Notes under the pieces: generated by a model
Database searches by the model: none
Told to the model about the DNA's origin: nothing
The model's input: only the letters and a program-made list of their open reading frames with translations
NCBI GenBank assembly: GCA_944320845.1
Contig: CALUJA010000002.1
Location: forward strand, 143,154 to 207,153
Source: an uncultured Phocaeicola sp.
Lineage (GTDB): Bacteria; Bacteroidota; Bacteroidia; Bacteroidales; Bacteroidaceae
Length of the DNA: 64,000 nucleotides
Direction of reading: 5' to 3'
Shown here: one piece after another, positions 45,837 through 54,710 of the stretch
How the letters are laid out: the number at the start of each line of letters is the position of its first letter
How positions within the stretch are numbered: the stretch's first letter is position 1
Translations under genes and position numbers: made by a program

Positions 45837-46217
45837 TTATTCCTCTTTCATCTGTCGGATAGCCTCGTCGATAAAGGAGTCGGCCTTGTCTAAAAGGTTG
45901 TCAAGGTCTTCTTTGAACTCTTGATGGTTGAATTCGGAGGCTTGGTCAGAAAATTCTTGTGAGAAATCTTTCAGCTCTTTCCGCTGTTCTTCCGTCATTT
46001 GGTCGAGCAGGTCTTTTCCTTTGGCATTGATTTCCCTGAAGCGTTCGCCTACCTTTTTCCAGTCTTCATCAGTATACGAGGATGCGTTTTTCAGGGTTTC
46101 CTCCGTCAGTTCCCTCATCTCGTTCAGATATTCTTCTGCCGTATAATGGCTGCATGCGGTCAGACTGCTTCCGCCGATGGCAAGCAAAAGCAACAGTTTG
46201 CTTAGATTCTTTTTCAT
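45837..46217 (-). CDS. Small helical lipoprotein (DUF6565-like)
   Basis: 126 aa. Signal MKKNLSKLLLLLAIGGSSL with lipobox LTA-C, then an acidic, helix-rich body full of Glu/Lys (EEYLNEMRELTEETL, QMTEEQRKELKDFSQEF) that could form a coiled coil. Resembles the DUF6565 group by eye; not certain. Function unknown. The ATG at 46217 is chosen because the longer frame begins in the -7 box. Confidence 0.72.
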   Translation of the reverse strand: MKKNLSKLLLLLAIGGSSLTACSHYTAEEYLNEMRELTEETLKNASSYTDEDWKKVGERFREINAKGKDLLDQMTEEQRKELKDFSQEFSDQASEFNHQEFKEDLDNLLDKADSFIDEAIRQMKEE

Positions 46218-46247
46218 GACATTGAGTTTAAAGTGAGTTGTCTGCTG

Positions 46248-46278
46248 CAAAAATAATGATTTGTTTGTATCAGGTAAA
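46248..46278 (-). promoter_or_regulatory. Promoter of the small lipoprotein-yfcE operon
   Basis: TATTTTTG at 46248-46255 on the minus strand with TTTA 23 bases upstream; 31 bases to the ATG at 46217. Confidence 0.6.
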
Positions 46279-46290
46279 CTTTATCCCATA

Positions 46291-46327
46291 AAAAACGGCC
46301 GTCTTTCAAAAAGGCGGCCGTTTTTTT
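46291..46327. terminator. Terminator of nifJ
   Basis: 15-bp stem (46291-46305 with 46311-46325, one G-T pair), 5-base loop, A run left and T run right. It ends the minus-strand nifJ transcript. Confidence 0.9.
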
Positions 46328-46347
46328 ATGACAGACAAACGTGTGGA

Positions 46348-49300
46348 TTATTCATGAGGTTCGTTGCTCCAGTCCATGGCAGCCATACGTTTGTAAGAAG
46401 CGTAGCGTTTCTTGGCCATCTCTTCGCAGGCGGCAAAGAGGTCGGCAGCTTCGGTCGGATATTGCTTCATGACAGAAGCGAAGCGCACTTCACCTTTCAG
46501 ATAGTCTTGGAAACCTTCCCAGTTCGGCTCTTTAGAGTCGAGAGAGAACGGGTTCTTTCCTTCTTCCTCCAAGGCAGGATTAAATCTCCACAGATGCCAG
46601 TAACCGCATTCTACGGCTTTAGCTTCTTCTGCCTGGCTCTTGCCCATGCCGGCCTTAAGTCCGTGGTTGATACATGGAGCATAAGCGATGACTAATGAAG
46701 GGCCATGATAAGCTTCTGCCTCGCGAATTGCCTTTAATGTCTGAGCCTGGTCAGCTCCCATCGCAATCTGAGCTACGTAAACATAGCCGTAAGTAGTGGC
46801 AATCATACCGAGATCTTTCTTGCGTACGCGTTTGCCCGATGCGGCGAACTTGGCAATGGCGCCGAGCGGAGTAGCCTTAGAAGACTGACCACCGGTATTC
46901 GAGTAAACTTCTGTATCGAGAACAAGGATGTTTACATCTTCTCCCGATGCGATAACATGGTCAAGACCTCCGTAGCCGATATCGTAAGAAGCTCCGTCTC
47001 CACCGATAATCCACTGAGAACGCTTAATCAGATAGTCTCTGAACTCGTAGATAGTGGCACAAGCGGGGCATTTGTCTTTGGCGGCTTCCACCATCGGAAT
47101 GATTTTTTCAGCGGCAGCCTTGCTCTTTTCAGCATCGTTGCGTCCGTCAATCCATTCCTGGAATGCTTCTTTATACTCAGCCGGAGTGTTTTCTTCGGCG
47201 ATGGCAGCTTTCATTGCATCTTCGATGCGGTTGCGCAGCTTCTTGTTGGCCAGTTCCATACCCAGACCGAATTCGCAGAAGTCCTCGAACAGAGAGTTTG
47301 CCCATGCCGGACCCTGACCTTTTTCATTGGTGGTGTAAGGAGTTGAAGGAACGGAACCAGAGTAGATTGAAGAGCATCCGGTAGCGTTGGATACCATTTC
47401 GCGGTCGCCAAACAGCTGAGAAATCAGTTTTACATACGGAGTCTCACCGCAGCCTGAGCATGCGCCGGAGAATTCAAAGAGCGGAGTGGCGAACTGAGAG
47501 TTCTTTACATTGGCCTTGATATCTACCAAGTGCTGTTTGCTCTTTACATTTTCTGTGCAGTATGTCCAGTTGGCTGCTTCGGCGAGCTGACTCTCCAGAT
47601 GTTTCATCGTAAGAGCCTTTCCGCCCTTCTTGGGATTACCCGGACAAACATCGGCACAGTTGCCGCATCCCAAGCAGTCGAGCACGTCAACCTGCATGCG
47701 GAAAGTCATACCGTCGAATTGTTTGCCGACTGCCTTCAGCATCGGGAAGTTTGCGCCCTTTTGTTCTTCTGCGTCGAGCACGAACGGACGGATGGCAGCA
47801 TGCGGACAAACGTAAGCACACTTGTTACACTGGATACAGCATTCAGGATTCCATTCCGGTACGAAGGCGGCAACGCCACGTTTTTCATATTTGGCAGTTC
47901 CCTGATACCAGGTTCCGTCTTCGATACCCTTGAATGCAGATACCGGAAGCAGGTCGCCGTCCTGCGCGTTGATTGGGCGAACCACCTCGTTGATGAAGGC
48001 CGGGTCGCTGTTGGCAGCAGCCGGTTCGACTTCCAGATTGGCCCAAGCCGGATCAATGGCAAGCTGTTTGTACTCACCGCCGCGGTCAACGGCTGCGTAG
48101 TTCTTGTTCACCACATCTTCGCCCTTCTTGCCGTAAGATTTTACAATGAACTTCTTCATCTGTTCAACGGCCAGGTCGACAGGAATAACGCCTGTAATGC
48201 GGAAGAATGCAGACTGGAGGATGGTGTTGGTGCGGTTGCCCAGACCGATTTCCTGTGCAATCTGAGTCGCATTGATATAGTAAACGGTAATATTGTTCTG
48301 AGCAAAATATTTTTTTACCTTGTTCGGCAGATTTTTTGCCAGTTCTTCGCCTTCCCAGATTGTATTCAAAAGGAAGGTACCGTTCTTGCGCAAGCCGCGG
48401 GTCACATCGTACATGTGCAGATAAGCCTGAACATGGCAAGCCACAAAGTTAGGCGTTGTTACCAGATATGTGGAGCGGATGGGATGATCGCCGAAGCGGA
48501 GGTGTGAGCAGGTGAATCCTCCTGACTTTTTGGAGTCGTAAGAGAAGTAGGCCTGACAGTATTTGTCCGTATTGTCTCCGATAATCTTTACAGAGTTCTT
48601 GTTGGCACCTACCGTACCGTCGGCTCCCAGACCATAGAACTTGGCTTCGAATACGCCTGCGGCGCCGAGAGCGATTTCTTCTTTCTGGGGAAGTGAAGAG
48701 AATGTAATGTCATCCACAATTCCGATGGTGAAGTGGTCTTTCGGCATCGGGAGCTCCAGATTTTCGTATACTGACAGGATTTGTGCCGGAGTCGTGTCTT
48801 TGGAACCTAAGCCGTAGCGTCCGCCTACGATAAGCGGGGCATTCTCCTGTCCGTAAAAGCATTCTTTTACATCCATGTACAGTGGTTCGCCGTTTGAGCC
48901 CGGTTCTTTCGTACGGTCGAGTACGGCAATACGCTTGACAGTCTTGGGCACTTTCGCCAGGAAGTGCTTGGCTGAGAACGGACGATACAGATGAACGGCA
49001 ACCAAGCCCACTTTCTTTCCCTGAGCGGTCAGGTAGTCGATGGCTTCGCGGGTAGCTTCTGTTACGGAACCCATGGCGATGATGATGTTTTCTGCGTCTT
49101 CAGCGCCATAATAGTCGAACAGACCGTAGTTGCGTCCTGTAATCTTGTTGATTTCATTCATATATTCCTCTACGATGGCCGGCACAGCCTCATAGTAAGG
49201 ATTGCATGATTCTCTGTGTTGGAAGAAGTGGTCGGGGTTTTCTGCCATACCGCGGGCTACCGGCTTGTTGGGGGTAAGTGCGCGATTGCGGAACTCGGCC

Positions 49301-49905
49301 AGTGCTTCCCGGTCGATAAGCGGAGCGAGATCCTCGTTGTCCAGCTTTTCAATCTTTTGAATTTCGTGAGAAGTACGGAATCCGTCGAAGAAATTGACGA
49401 ACGGAACGCGGGCTTTGATAGTGGACAGGTGAGCTACGCCTGCCAGATCCATGACTTCCTGTACTGAGCCTTCGCACAGCATGGCGAATCCAGTCTGGCG
49501 GGTTGACATGACATCCTGGTGGTCTCCAAAGATACAAAGAGCGTGGGATGCCAGTGTACGGGCTGATACATGGAATACACACGGCAGCAATTCACCGGCA
49601 ATCTTATACATGTTGGGAATCATCAGCAGAAGACCCTGCGATGCCGTGTAGGTTGTGGTTAAGGCTCCTGCCTGAAGTGAACCGTGAACGGCGCCGGCTG
49701 CACCGCCTTCTGACTGCATTTCCTGAACCAAAACGGTTTCGCCGAAGATGTTTTTACGACCTGCGGCCGCCCATTCGTCTACGTGTTCAGCCATTGTAGA
49801 CGACGGGGTGATGGGGTAAATGGCAGCTACCTCCGTAAACATGTACGAAATGTGGGCAGCAGCTTCGTTACCATCACAAGTGATAAATTTTTTTTGTTTA
49901 GTCAT
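46348..49905 (-). CDS. nifJ: Pyruvate:ferredoxin (flavodoxin) oxidoreductase
   Basis: 1185 aa homodimer-type enzyme. Oxidises pyruvate to acetyl-CoA and CO2, reducing ferredoxin; central to fermentation and to nitroimidazole activation in anaerobes. Order: domain I with YPITPSSTMAEHVDEW, domain II, gamma domain (FYGLGADGTVGANKNSVKII), a 2x[4Fe-4S] insert (CIQCNKCAYVCP and CLGCGNCADVCPG), and a C-terminal TPP domain with ACSGCGETPYVK and GGDGASYDIGYGGLDH. Length is normal. Own terminator; a 16-bp palindrome sits 7 bases upstream of the start. Confidence 0.98.
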   Translation of the reverse strand: MTKQKKFITCDGNEAAAHISYMFTEVAAIYPITPSSTMAEHVDEWAAAGRKNIFGETVLVQEMQSEGGAAGAVHGSLQAGALTTTYTASQGLLLMIPNMYKIAGELLPCVFHVSARTLASHALCIFGDHQDVMSTRQTGFAMLCEGSVQEVMDLAGVAHLSTIKARVPFVNFFDGFRTSHEIQKIEKLDNEDLAPLIDREALAEFRNRALTPNKPVARGMAENPDHFFQHRESCNPYYEAVPAIVEEYMNEINKITGRNYGLFDYYGAEDAENIIIAMGSVTEATREAIDYLTAQGKKVGLVAVHLYRPFSAKHFLAKVPKTVKRIAVLDRTKEPGSNGEPLYMDVKECFYGQENAPLIVGGRYGLGSKDTTPAQILSVYENLELPMPKDHFTIGIVDDITFSSLPQKEEIALGAAGVFEAKFYGLGADGTVGANKNSVKIIGDNTDKYCQAYFSYDSKKSGGFTCSHLRFGDHPIRSTYLVTTPNFVACHVQAYLHMYDVTRGLRKNGTFLLNTIWEGEELAKNLPNKVKKYFAQNNITVYYINATQIAQEIGLGNRTNTILQSAFFRITGVIPVDLAVEQMKKFIVKSYGKKGEDVVNKNYAAVDRGGEYKQLAIDPAWANLEVEPAAANSDPAFINEVVRPINAQDGDLLPVSAFKGIEDGTWYQGTAKYEKRGVAAFVPEWNPECCIQCNKCAYVCPHAAIRPFVLDAEEQKGANFPMLKAVGKQFDGMTFRMQVDVLDCLGCGNCADVCPGNPKKGGKALTMKHLESQLAEAANWTYCTENVKSKQHLVDIKANVKNSQFATPLFEFSGACSGCGETPYVKLISQLFGDREMVSNATGCSSIYSGSVPSTPYTTNEKGQGPAWANSLFEDFCEFGLGMELANKKLRNRIEDAMKAAIAEENTPAEYKEAFQEWIDGRNDAEKSKAAAEKIIPMVEAAKDKCPACATIYEFRDYLIKRSQWIIGGDGASYDIGYGGLDHVIASGEDVNILVLDTEVYSNTGGQSSKATPLGAIAKFAASGKRVRKKDLGMIATTYGYVYVAQIAMGADQAQTLKAIREAEAYHGPSLVIAYAPCINHGLKAGMGKSQAEEAKAVECGYWHLWRFNPALEEEGKNPFSLDSKEPNWEGFQDYLKGEVRFASVMKQYPTEAADLFAACEEMAKKRYASYKRMAAMDWSNEPHE

Positions 49906-49911
49906 ACGATT

Positions 49912-49927
49912 ACTAATTATAATTAGT
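49912..49927. repeat. 16-bp perfect palindrome upstream of nifJ
   Basis: ACTAATTATAATTAGT, fully self-complementary, ending 7 bases before the nifJ start codon. No clear TAnnTTTG is seen for nifJ, so this could be an operator or a 5'-UTR element. Confidence 0.6.
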
Positions 49928-49968
49928 TAATAAAATCTCTCTGCATAACTTGTCGGTCGGCGGCGGAA

Positions 49969-51147
49969 TCAGTAAAGAAATCCGAAGAGCCATAGCGGAA
50001 TCTGGTTGCCATGTCCCAGTTCCATCTTGTGCATGGCGTAATATACATTCGGATTGCTCTTGAATTTGCAGCCTTCGGCGCAGATACGGAACTGCAAACT
50101 GTTGTCGACAAGGAAGGAAGTCCCCTTTTCGCCCTTGTTTACCTTGTGGTCTTTCCATAGGGTATTTACAAAGAACGTTTCCAAAACATCCTGTTCCTCT
50201 ACTTTAACCGGATAGATGCTGTACATCAGATTGGTGTTGTGCATCATGATTTTGGCCGGTTTCTTCGGGAATACTTCGCCTTTCGGATACACCATGTTAA
50301 TCAGGCGGGCATCCGTGAGGTATTTGATATAGTTCATCACTGTAGCCCGCGAGGTCTGGATGTCGGCTGCCAGTTGGCTTACGTTGGGAGCCACCGGCCC
50401 GTCTACCGCCAACAAATATAATAATTTTTTTATCTTTGAAAGATATTTCAGTTCGATTTGTTTGATGAGAAGGATGTCTACCTCAATCATCATGTTCATG
50501 GTCTTCAGCAGATTTTCTGAGAAGTTGCGTTTCTCCAGAAAGAAAGGGTAGAAGCCATGATGTATATAGTCTTGCAGATAGTTCAGCGGATTAAGGTGCT
50601 GGAGTATCGTCTTGGCGATATGCTCATGATTGGTCAGAATTTCGTTCAGACTGTATGCCGGGAAATGATGGCCCGTCTGGAGATTCAGAAACTCCCGGAA
50701 AGAAAAGCCGCGCAGGTTATAGGATTTGACTATTCCGTTGAGTTCCGGATTTTCTTCCTTGAGCCGCATGACGGACGAACCGCTGAAAACGATTTTCAGG
50801 TTAGGATAGCGCTCATAGCATGTGCGCAGCGCGTGGCTCCAGTCCGGCAGCTTGAACACCTGGTCGATAAGCAAAACTTTTCCGCCACGCTTTACAAACT
50901 CTCCCGCAAACTCTACCAGACTGCATTGGGAAAAGTAGAAATTGTTCATGTTCACGAACAGACAAGAGCGGTCGAGCCCGAATTTCTCTTTTGCGTATTG
51001 CAGCAGAAAGGTCGTCTTTCCTACGCCCCGCGTGCCTTTGATGCCGATAAGACGGGCGTTCCAGTCTATTTCGTCCATCAGGTCGCGGCGTACCGGCGCA
51101 TTCGTGTGCTCAACCAAATAACTGTGTGTCCTGTAAAATGATTCCAT
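49969..51147 (-). CDS. AAA_14/DUF4143-type ATPase with altered Walker B
   Basis: 392 aa, cytoplasmic. Walker A IGIKGTRGVGKTTFLL (about 34-49). Walker B is VLLIDQVFKL: the usual second acidic residue is Gln96. Then KIVFSGSSVMRL (sensor 1) and a FSFREFLNL block typical of this family. A winged helix follows (VSQLAADIQTSRATVMNYIKYL), and the C-terminal DUF4143-like end has TNLMYSIY. Such proteins are common in gut Bacteroides and of unclear role, often antitoxin- or transporter-like by neighbourhood. Located just upstream of nifJ on the same strand, 63 bases away. Confidence 0.85.
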   Translation of the reverse strand: MESFYRTHSYLVEHTNAPVRRDLMDEIDWNARLIGIKGTRGVGKTTFLLQYAKEKFGLDRSCLFVNMNNFYFSQCSLVEFAGEFVKRGGKVLLIDQVFKLPDWSHALRTCYERYPNLKIVFSGSSVMRLKEENPELNGIVKSYNLRGFSFREFLNLQTGHHFPAYSLNEILTNHEHIAKTILQHLNPLNYLQDYIHHGFYPFFLEKRNFSENLLKTMNMMIEVDILLIKQIELKYLSKIKKLLYLLAVDGPVAPNVSQLAADIQTSRATVMNYIKYLTDARLINMVYPKGEVFPKKPAKIMMHNTNLMYSIYPVKVEEQDVLETFFVNTLWKDHKVNKGEKGTSFLVDNSLQFRICAEGCKFKSNPNVYYAMHKMELGHGNQIPLWLFGFLY

Positions 51148-51164
51148 TGCTTGCGGTTTGGCTG

Positions 51165-51195
51165 CAAATATACGAATACTTCATGATATTGCAAA
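51165..51195 (-). promoter_or_regulatory. Promoter of the ATPase gene
   Basis: TATATTTG (minus, 51165-51172) with TTTG (51192-51195) 23 bases upstream; ATG 17 bases downstream of the box. Confidence 0.72.
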
Positions 51196-51400
51196 CTGGA
51201 GTTGGCAAAATTTGATTGGAAAGATAAAATGCTTTGGCCTTGTTGCAAATTTTTTTGGGAAAGGGGAAAACGGGTTTTCATGACGGGGAAAAATGTGCGG
51301 GGCTTCGGGTTTCCCTGTCCGTCACGCCGCATTCGGGAAAAAGACGGGCGGAAAGCCGCGGAAATTGAAAGGCGGAGGAAGGAGTGAAGCGGGAATTTCT

Positions 51401-51408
51401 TACCTTTG
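51401..51408 (+). promoter_or_regulatory. -7 promoter box for the ATP-grasp-like gene
   Basis: TACCTTTG, 18 bases before the ATG at 51427; an in-frame TTG at 51406 lies inside it and is not the start. Confidence 0.5.
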
Positions 51409-51426
51409 TGCCAAACTGGAAATCTT

Positions 51427-52614
51427 ATGCCGCACCGTCTTTTTCTGTTCAATCCTGCTCATGACATGGCTTTGGCCAATTTTACGCCTTATTATCAGCC
51501 TCCGTCTGAGATTATACGCATGGCAGGCGACCTGTCTGTGCTTCCTCTCTGGTATGCGGACGAGGGGGATAAGGTAAAGGTGGATAAGGCGAGCCGGGTG
51601 GAACTGTGGAAAACTCCGTTTTTCCCCCGCTGTTCTGCCTGGACGGAAGAGTGGGAGCCGCTTCCTTGTTGCCCGTGGGGGTGGGACCCTGCCTTGCTGC
51701 ACGCCTTGCGGCAGGGGGGAATCGGCGGTTCGCTCTTGCCTTCCGACGGCCAGCTGCGCAGAATCCGCTATTTGTCAGGGAGGCAGCGGTGCGTGGAGAT
51801 TCTTCATGGATTTGACGGGTTCCCGTTTACTTGCGGCGCTGCCTTTGTCTGCCGTTCGTTGGCCGAAGTACGCGCCCTGGTGGAACGTGTCGGAAAATCG
51901 GTATTGAAGTCTCCGTGGTCTGGAAGTGGAAGAGGGCTTGTCCGTTTGGCTCCCTCATCCTGGGACGCTTCCATAGAGGGATGGGTGGCTCGCATCCTGC
52001 GCACGCAGGGGGAGATTATGGTCGAACCGCTGTATGACAAGGTGCTCGACTTTGCAATGGAGTTCCATGCGGACGGACGAAGGGGGATTCGCTTTGCGGG
52101 ATACTCGATGTTTGAGACGGATGCCTTAGGCAACTACAAGGCCAATCTGTTGGCGAGCGATGCCGAGATAGAGCGCAGGCTCTTTCGGGAAGTGCCGGCG
52201 GAATGGATACACGAGATACGCGGGCGTTTGCTTCAGGAGCTGGCCCGGCTGCTGGCGGCGGATTACGAAGGGTATCTGGGAGTAGACATGATGGTCTGCA
52301 TGTCCGAAGGGCGGAAGGTTGTCCATCCGTGTGTGGAAGTGAACCTCCGGATGAACATGGGGATAGTTGCCCGCATCATTTCCGACCGCTATCTGTGCCC
52401 GCATGCTGTGGGGCGTTATGTGGTGGAACACTATCAGGCCGATGGGCAAGCCCTTGCCGCCCATGAGGAGATGAGGCGGAAACATCCGCTTGATGTGGTG
52501 GCAGGGCGCATCCTCCGGGGGTATCTGTCGCTTACTCCCGTATACGAAGATACGCGCTATCAGATATATGTCGAGATGGAAGCTCCGGGTCAGATGTCTA
52601 TCCCCATGATATAG
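51427..52614 (+). CDS. Hypothetical protein with ATP-grasp-like features
   Basis: 395 aa, no signal peptide. The start PHRLFLFNPAHDMALANFTP recurs in Bacteroidales proteins of unknown function, as far as I recall. Middle and C-terminal parts suggest ATP-grasp: VLKSPWSGSGRGLVRL as the nucleotide loop, IMVEPLYDKVLDFAMEF, and GYLGVDMMVCMSEG...HPCVEVNLRMNMG as the metal/ATP-binding end. If correct it ligates an acid to an amine or thiol; substrate unknown. Its 3' end overlaps the convergent acetyltransferase gene by 25 bases. Confidence 0.72.
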   Translation: MPHRLFLFNPAHDMALANFTPYYQPPSEIIRMAGDLSVLPLWYADEGDKVKVDKASRVELWKTPFFPRCSAWTEEWEPLPCCPWGWDPALLHALRQGGIGGSLLPSDGQLRRIRYLSGRQRCVEILHGFDGFPFTCGAAFVCRSLAEVRALVERVGKSVLKSPWSGSGRGLVRLAPSSWDASIEGWVARILRTQGEIMVEPLYDKVLDFAMEFHADGRRGIRFAGYSMFETDALGNYKANLLASDAEIERRLFREVPAEWIHEIRGRLLQELARLLAADYEGYLGVDMMVCMSEGRKVVHPCVEVNLRMNMGIVARIISDRYLCPHAVGRYVVEHYQADGQALAAHEEMRRKHPLDVVAGRILRGYLSLTPVYEDTRYQIYVEMEAPGQMSIPMI

Positions 52615-53087
52615 TCGTTCATGTAATATCCGTTTCCGATGGGGAAGTCTCCTTCGCGCACTTTTCTCATTCCCATATGCTCGTAGAATCCTAATGCAGG
52701 GTTGTTCCGGTTCACGTTCAGTTCCATGCGGCAAGGGCCCGGATGCAGTTCCTTGATGGCGGAAACGGCCTTTTCGAATAGCTTTCTTCCCAGGCGGCTC
52801 TTTTGGAAATAGGGGAGGACATAGATTTTTTGCAGATGGTAAAGGTCTTTCCCTTCCGGCTGGATAGACACATATCCTGCCGCTTCGCATTCTTCGTATG
52901 CTATATAATATATGTGTCCTTCTTCTTCCATCTGTTTCCGCAGGTTTTCCGGAGAGTACATCCAGTCCATCATATATTCAGTCTGTTCTTTTGTCAGGAT
53001 GTCTTTGTAGGTGACAGGGAATATCTCCCATGCCAGCTTGTTGATTAAGGGGATGTCGTCCGTTGTAGCTTTTCTGATTGTAAACAT
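52590..53087 (-). CDS. GNAT-family N-acetyltransferase
   Basis: 165 aa. MFTIRKATTDDIPLINKLA start, acceptor region, then the acetyl-CoA motif A IYVLPYFQKSRLGRKLFEKAV (Q/RxxGxG/A variant) and motif B with NRNNPALGFYEHMGMRKV. Substrate unknown. 3' end overlaps the ATP-grasp-like gene. Confidence 0.9.
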   Translation of the reverse strand: MFTIRKATTDDIPLINKLAWEIFPVTYKDILTKEQTEYMMDWMYSPENLRKQMEEEGHIYYIAYEECEAAGYVSIQPEGKDLYHLQKIYVLPYFQKSRLGRKLFEKAVSAIKELHPGPCRMELNVNRNNPALGFYEHMGMRKVREGDFPIGNGYYMNDYIMGIDI

Positions 53088-53109
53088 GATATTTGGTTTT
53101 TGACTTGGG

Positions 53110-53117
53110 CAAATATA
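53110..53117 (-). promoter_or_regulatory. -7 promoter box for the GNAT gene
   Basis: TATATTTG on the minus strand, 22 bases upstream of the ATG at 53087. Confidence 0.55.
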
Positions 53118-53213
53118 CGGCTTATTATGGCCGGAAACATGTTTTGTCCGTATAAAATCGTTAAAAAGAATGAATATATAGTATTATGTAATGCAAGGTA
53201 TTTAAATAATGCC

Positions 53214-53221
53214 TATATTTG
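53214..53221 (+). promoter_or_regulatory. -7 promoter box for the PadR-PspC operon
   Basis: TATATTTG, 26 bases before the ATG at 53247. Confidence 0.55.
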
Positions 53222-53246
53222 TTTCCGTAAATAAAGGTCAAACCAG

Positions 53247-53588
53247 ATGAATGTAGATAACGTAAAGTCGCAGATGCGGAAGGGAATGCTGGAATACTGC
53301 ATCCTTCTGCTGTTACATCAGGAGGCTTCTTATGCTTCGGATATTATCCAAAAGTTGAAGGAAGCCAGGCTGATTGTGGTCGAGGGCACGCTTTATCCGC
53401 TGCTGACCCGGCTGAAAAACGACGGGCTGCTGTCATACGAGTGGGTGGAGTCTACGCAAGGCCCTCCACGGAAGTACTATCGGCTGACGGAGCTGGGGGA
53501 AAGGATTCTTTCTGAACTGGAAACAGCTTGGGATGAACTGTCGGACACGGTGAATCATTTACGGCAAAAATTTTTAACTGTACTATAA
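53247..53588 (+). CDS. PadR-family transcriptional regulator
   Basis: 113 aa winged-helix protein. MRKGMLEYCILLLLHQEASYASDIIQKL, the recognition region VVEGTLYPLLTRLKNDGLL and the wing GPPRKYYRLTELGERIL are the PadR pattern. Short form without the C-terminal coiled-coil extension. The stop (TAATG) overlaps the next ATG by one base, so it is translationally coupled to the PspC-domain gene and probably represses its own operon. Confidence 0.92.
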   Translation: MNVDNVKSQMRKGMLEYCILLLLHQEASYASDIIQKLKEARLIVVEGTLYPLLTRLKNDGLLSYEWVESTQGPPRKYYRLTELGERILSELETAWDELSDTVNHLRQKFLTVL

Positions 53589-54625
53589 TGAAAAAGACAC
53601 TGACTGTTAATCTGGCTGGTAGCGTTTATCATATAGACGAGGATGCCTATGTGTTGTTGGATAATTACCTGAACAACCTGCGCTATCATTTCCGTAAGGA
53701 TGACGGTGCGGAAGAGATTGTGCGGGATATGGAAGCTCGCATCGCTGAGCTTTTCACTGAATATATCCGCGAAGGGAAGCAGGTGATTACGATTGAGAAT
53801 GTGGAAGCCGTGATTTCCCGCATGGGAAAACCGGAAGACCTGAATGGCAATGCGGACGGAAAGGAGGGGGAAGACGAAGGGGAGGAAAGGGCTTCCCGCC
53901 GTTTGTTCCGCAATCCGGACGACCGTGTCCTGGGCGGCGTGGCCTCTGGGCTTGCGGCATATTTTGGCTGGGATGTGGTCTGGGTGCGTATTGTGCTTAT
54001 CGTGGCGGGGCTTTGGATACATGGTCTGCTTTTGGCTTACCTGATTGCCTGGATTATCATCCCGATGGCGCGTACGGCTACCGAGAAGCTGCAGATGTGC
54101 GGGAAGCCGATAAACGTTTCGAGTATAGGTAAGACCGTTACGGATGGCTTTGAGCAGGACGGCGAGCCGACGGGGGATGAAAAGTCCCGTTCGCGCATGC
54201 ACCGTGTGGGGGATGCCGTTGTAGCGGTCGTTGGATTCTTGCTAAAGCTGTTTTTGATACTGGTGGCAATCTGTTTTGCTCCTGTGCTGCTGATTGGGCT
54301 GGTCGTGCTGTTCGCGCTGCTGATGGCGGCTACCGGCATGCTGATTAGTATCCCTGCCGTTTTCTACGAGGCTTTGCCGTATGTGGATTGGGGGATGATT
54401 GGGACTTCGTCGGGGACGGCGGTTGCGATTGCCGTTTGCGGACTGCTGGCTGTCGGCATTCCGGCCGTGGGCTTGCTGCAGCTCGTCATGCAGGGGCTCG
54501 GTACCTGGAAGCCGATGTCGCTGACCGTAAAGATGGTTTTGGTGCTGCTTTGGCTCGTTTCGGTAGCGGTTGGCACTGTGTTCCTGCTTCAGGCGCCGTT
54601 TATTGAATACTCTTATTTCATGTGA
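53588..54625 (+). CDS. PspC-domain membrane protein
   Basis: 345 aa. N-terminal soluble part (1-95) with a helical SVYHIDEDAYVLLDNYLNNL segment, then the PspC domain (about 100-160; RRLFRNPDDRVLGGVASGLAAYFGWDVVWVRI) with its membrane helix. Four to five further helices lie between 205 and 340. PspC proteins take part in envelope stress responses; here it is paired with a PadR regulator rather than PspA. Ends cleanly at FIEYSYFM. Confidence 0.87.
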   Translation: MKKTLTVNLAGSVYHIDEDAYVLLDNYLNNLRYHFRKDDGAEEIVRDMEARIAELFTEYIREGKQVITIENVEAVISRMGKPEDLNGNADGKEGEDEGEERASRRLFRNPDDRVLGGVASGLAAYFGWDVVWVRIVLIVAGLWIHGLLLAYLIAWIIIPMARTATEKLQMCGKPINVSSIGKTVTDGFEQDGEPTGDEKSRSRMHRVGDAVVAVVGFLLKLFLILVAICFAPVLLIGLVVLFALLMAATGMLISIPAVFYEALPYVDWGMIGTSSGTAVAIAVCGLLAVGIPAVGLLQLVMQGLGTWKPMSLTVKMVLVLLWLVSVAVGTVFLLQAPFIEYSYFM

Positions 54626-54677
54626 GGACAGCGGGCATATTTTTGTTTTTTAGTGCACTATATTCAATTTAAAAGGT

Positions 54678-54685
54678 TATCTTTG
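54678..54685 (+). promoter_or_regulatory. -7 promoter box for purT
   Basis: TATCTTTG, 26 bases before the ATG at 54711. Confidence 0.6.
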
Positions 54686-54710
54686 CATTACGTATAAAAC
54701 ATCAAATGAT

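Noticed and set aside
47530-48507. 325-codon frame opposite nifJ
   Set aside because: nifJ is intact and strongly conserved on the other strand.
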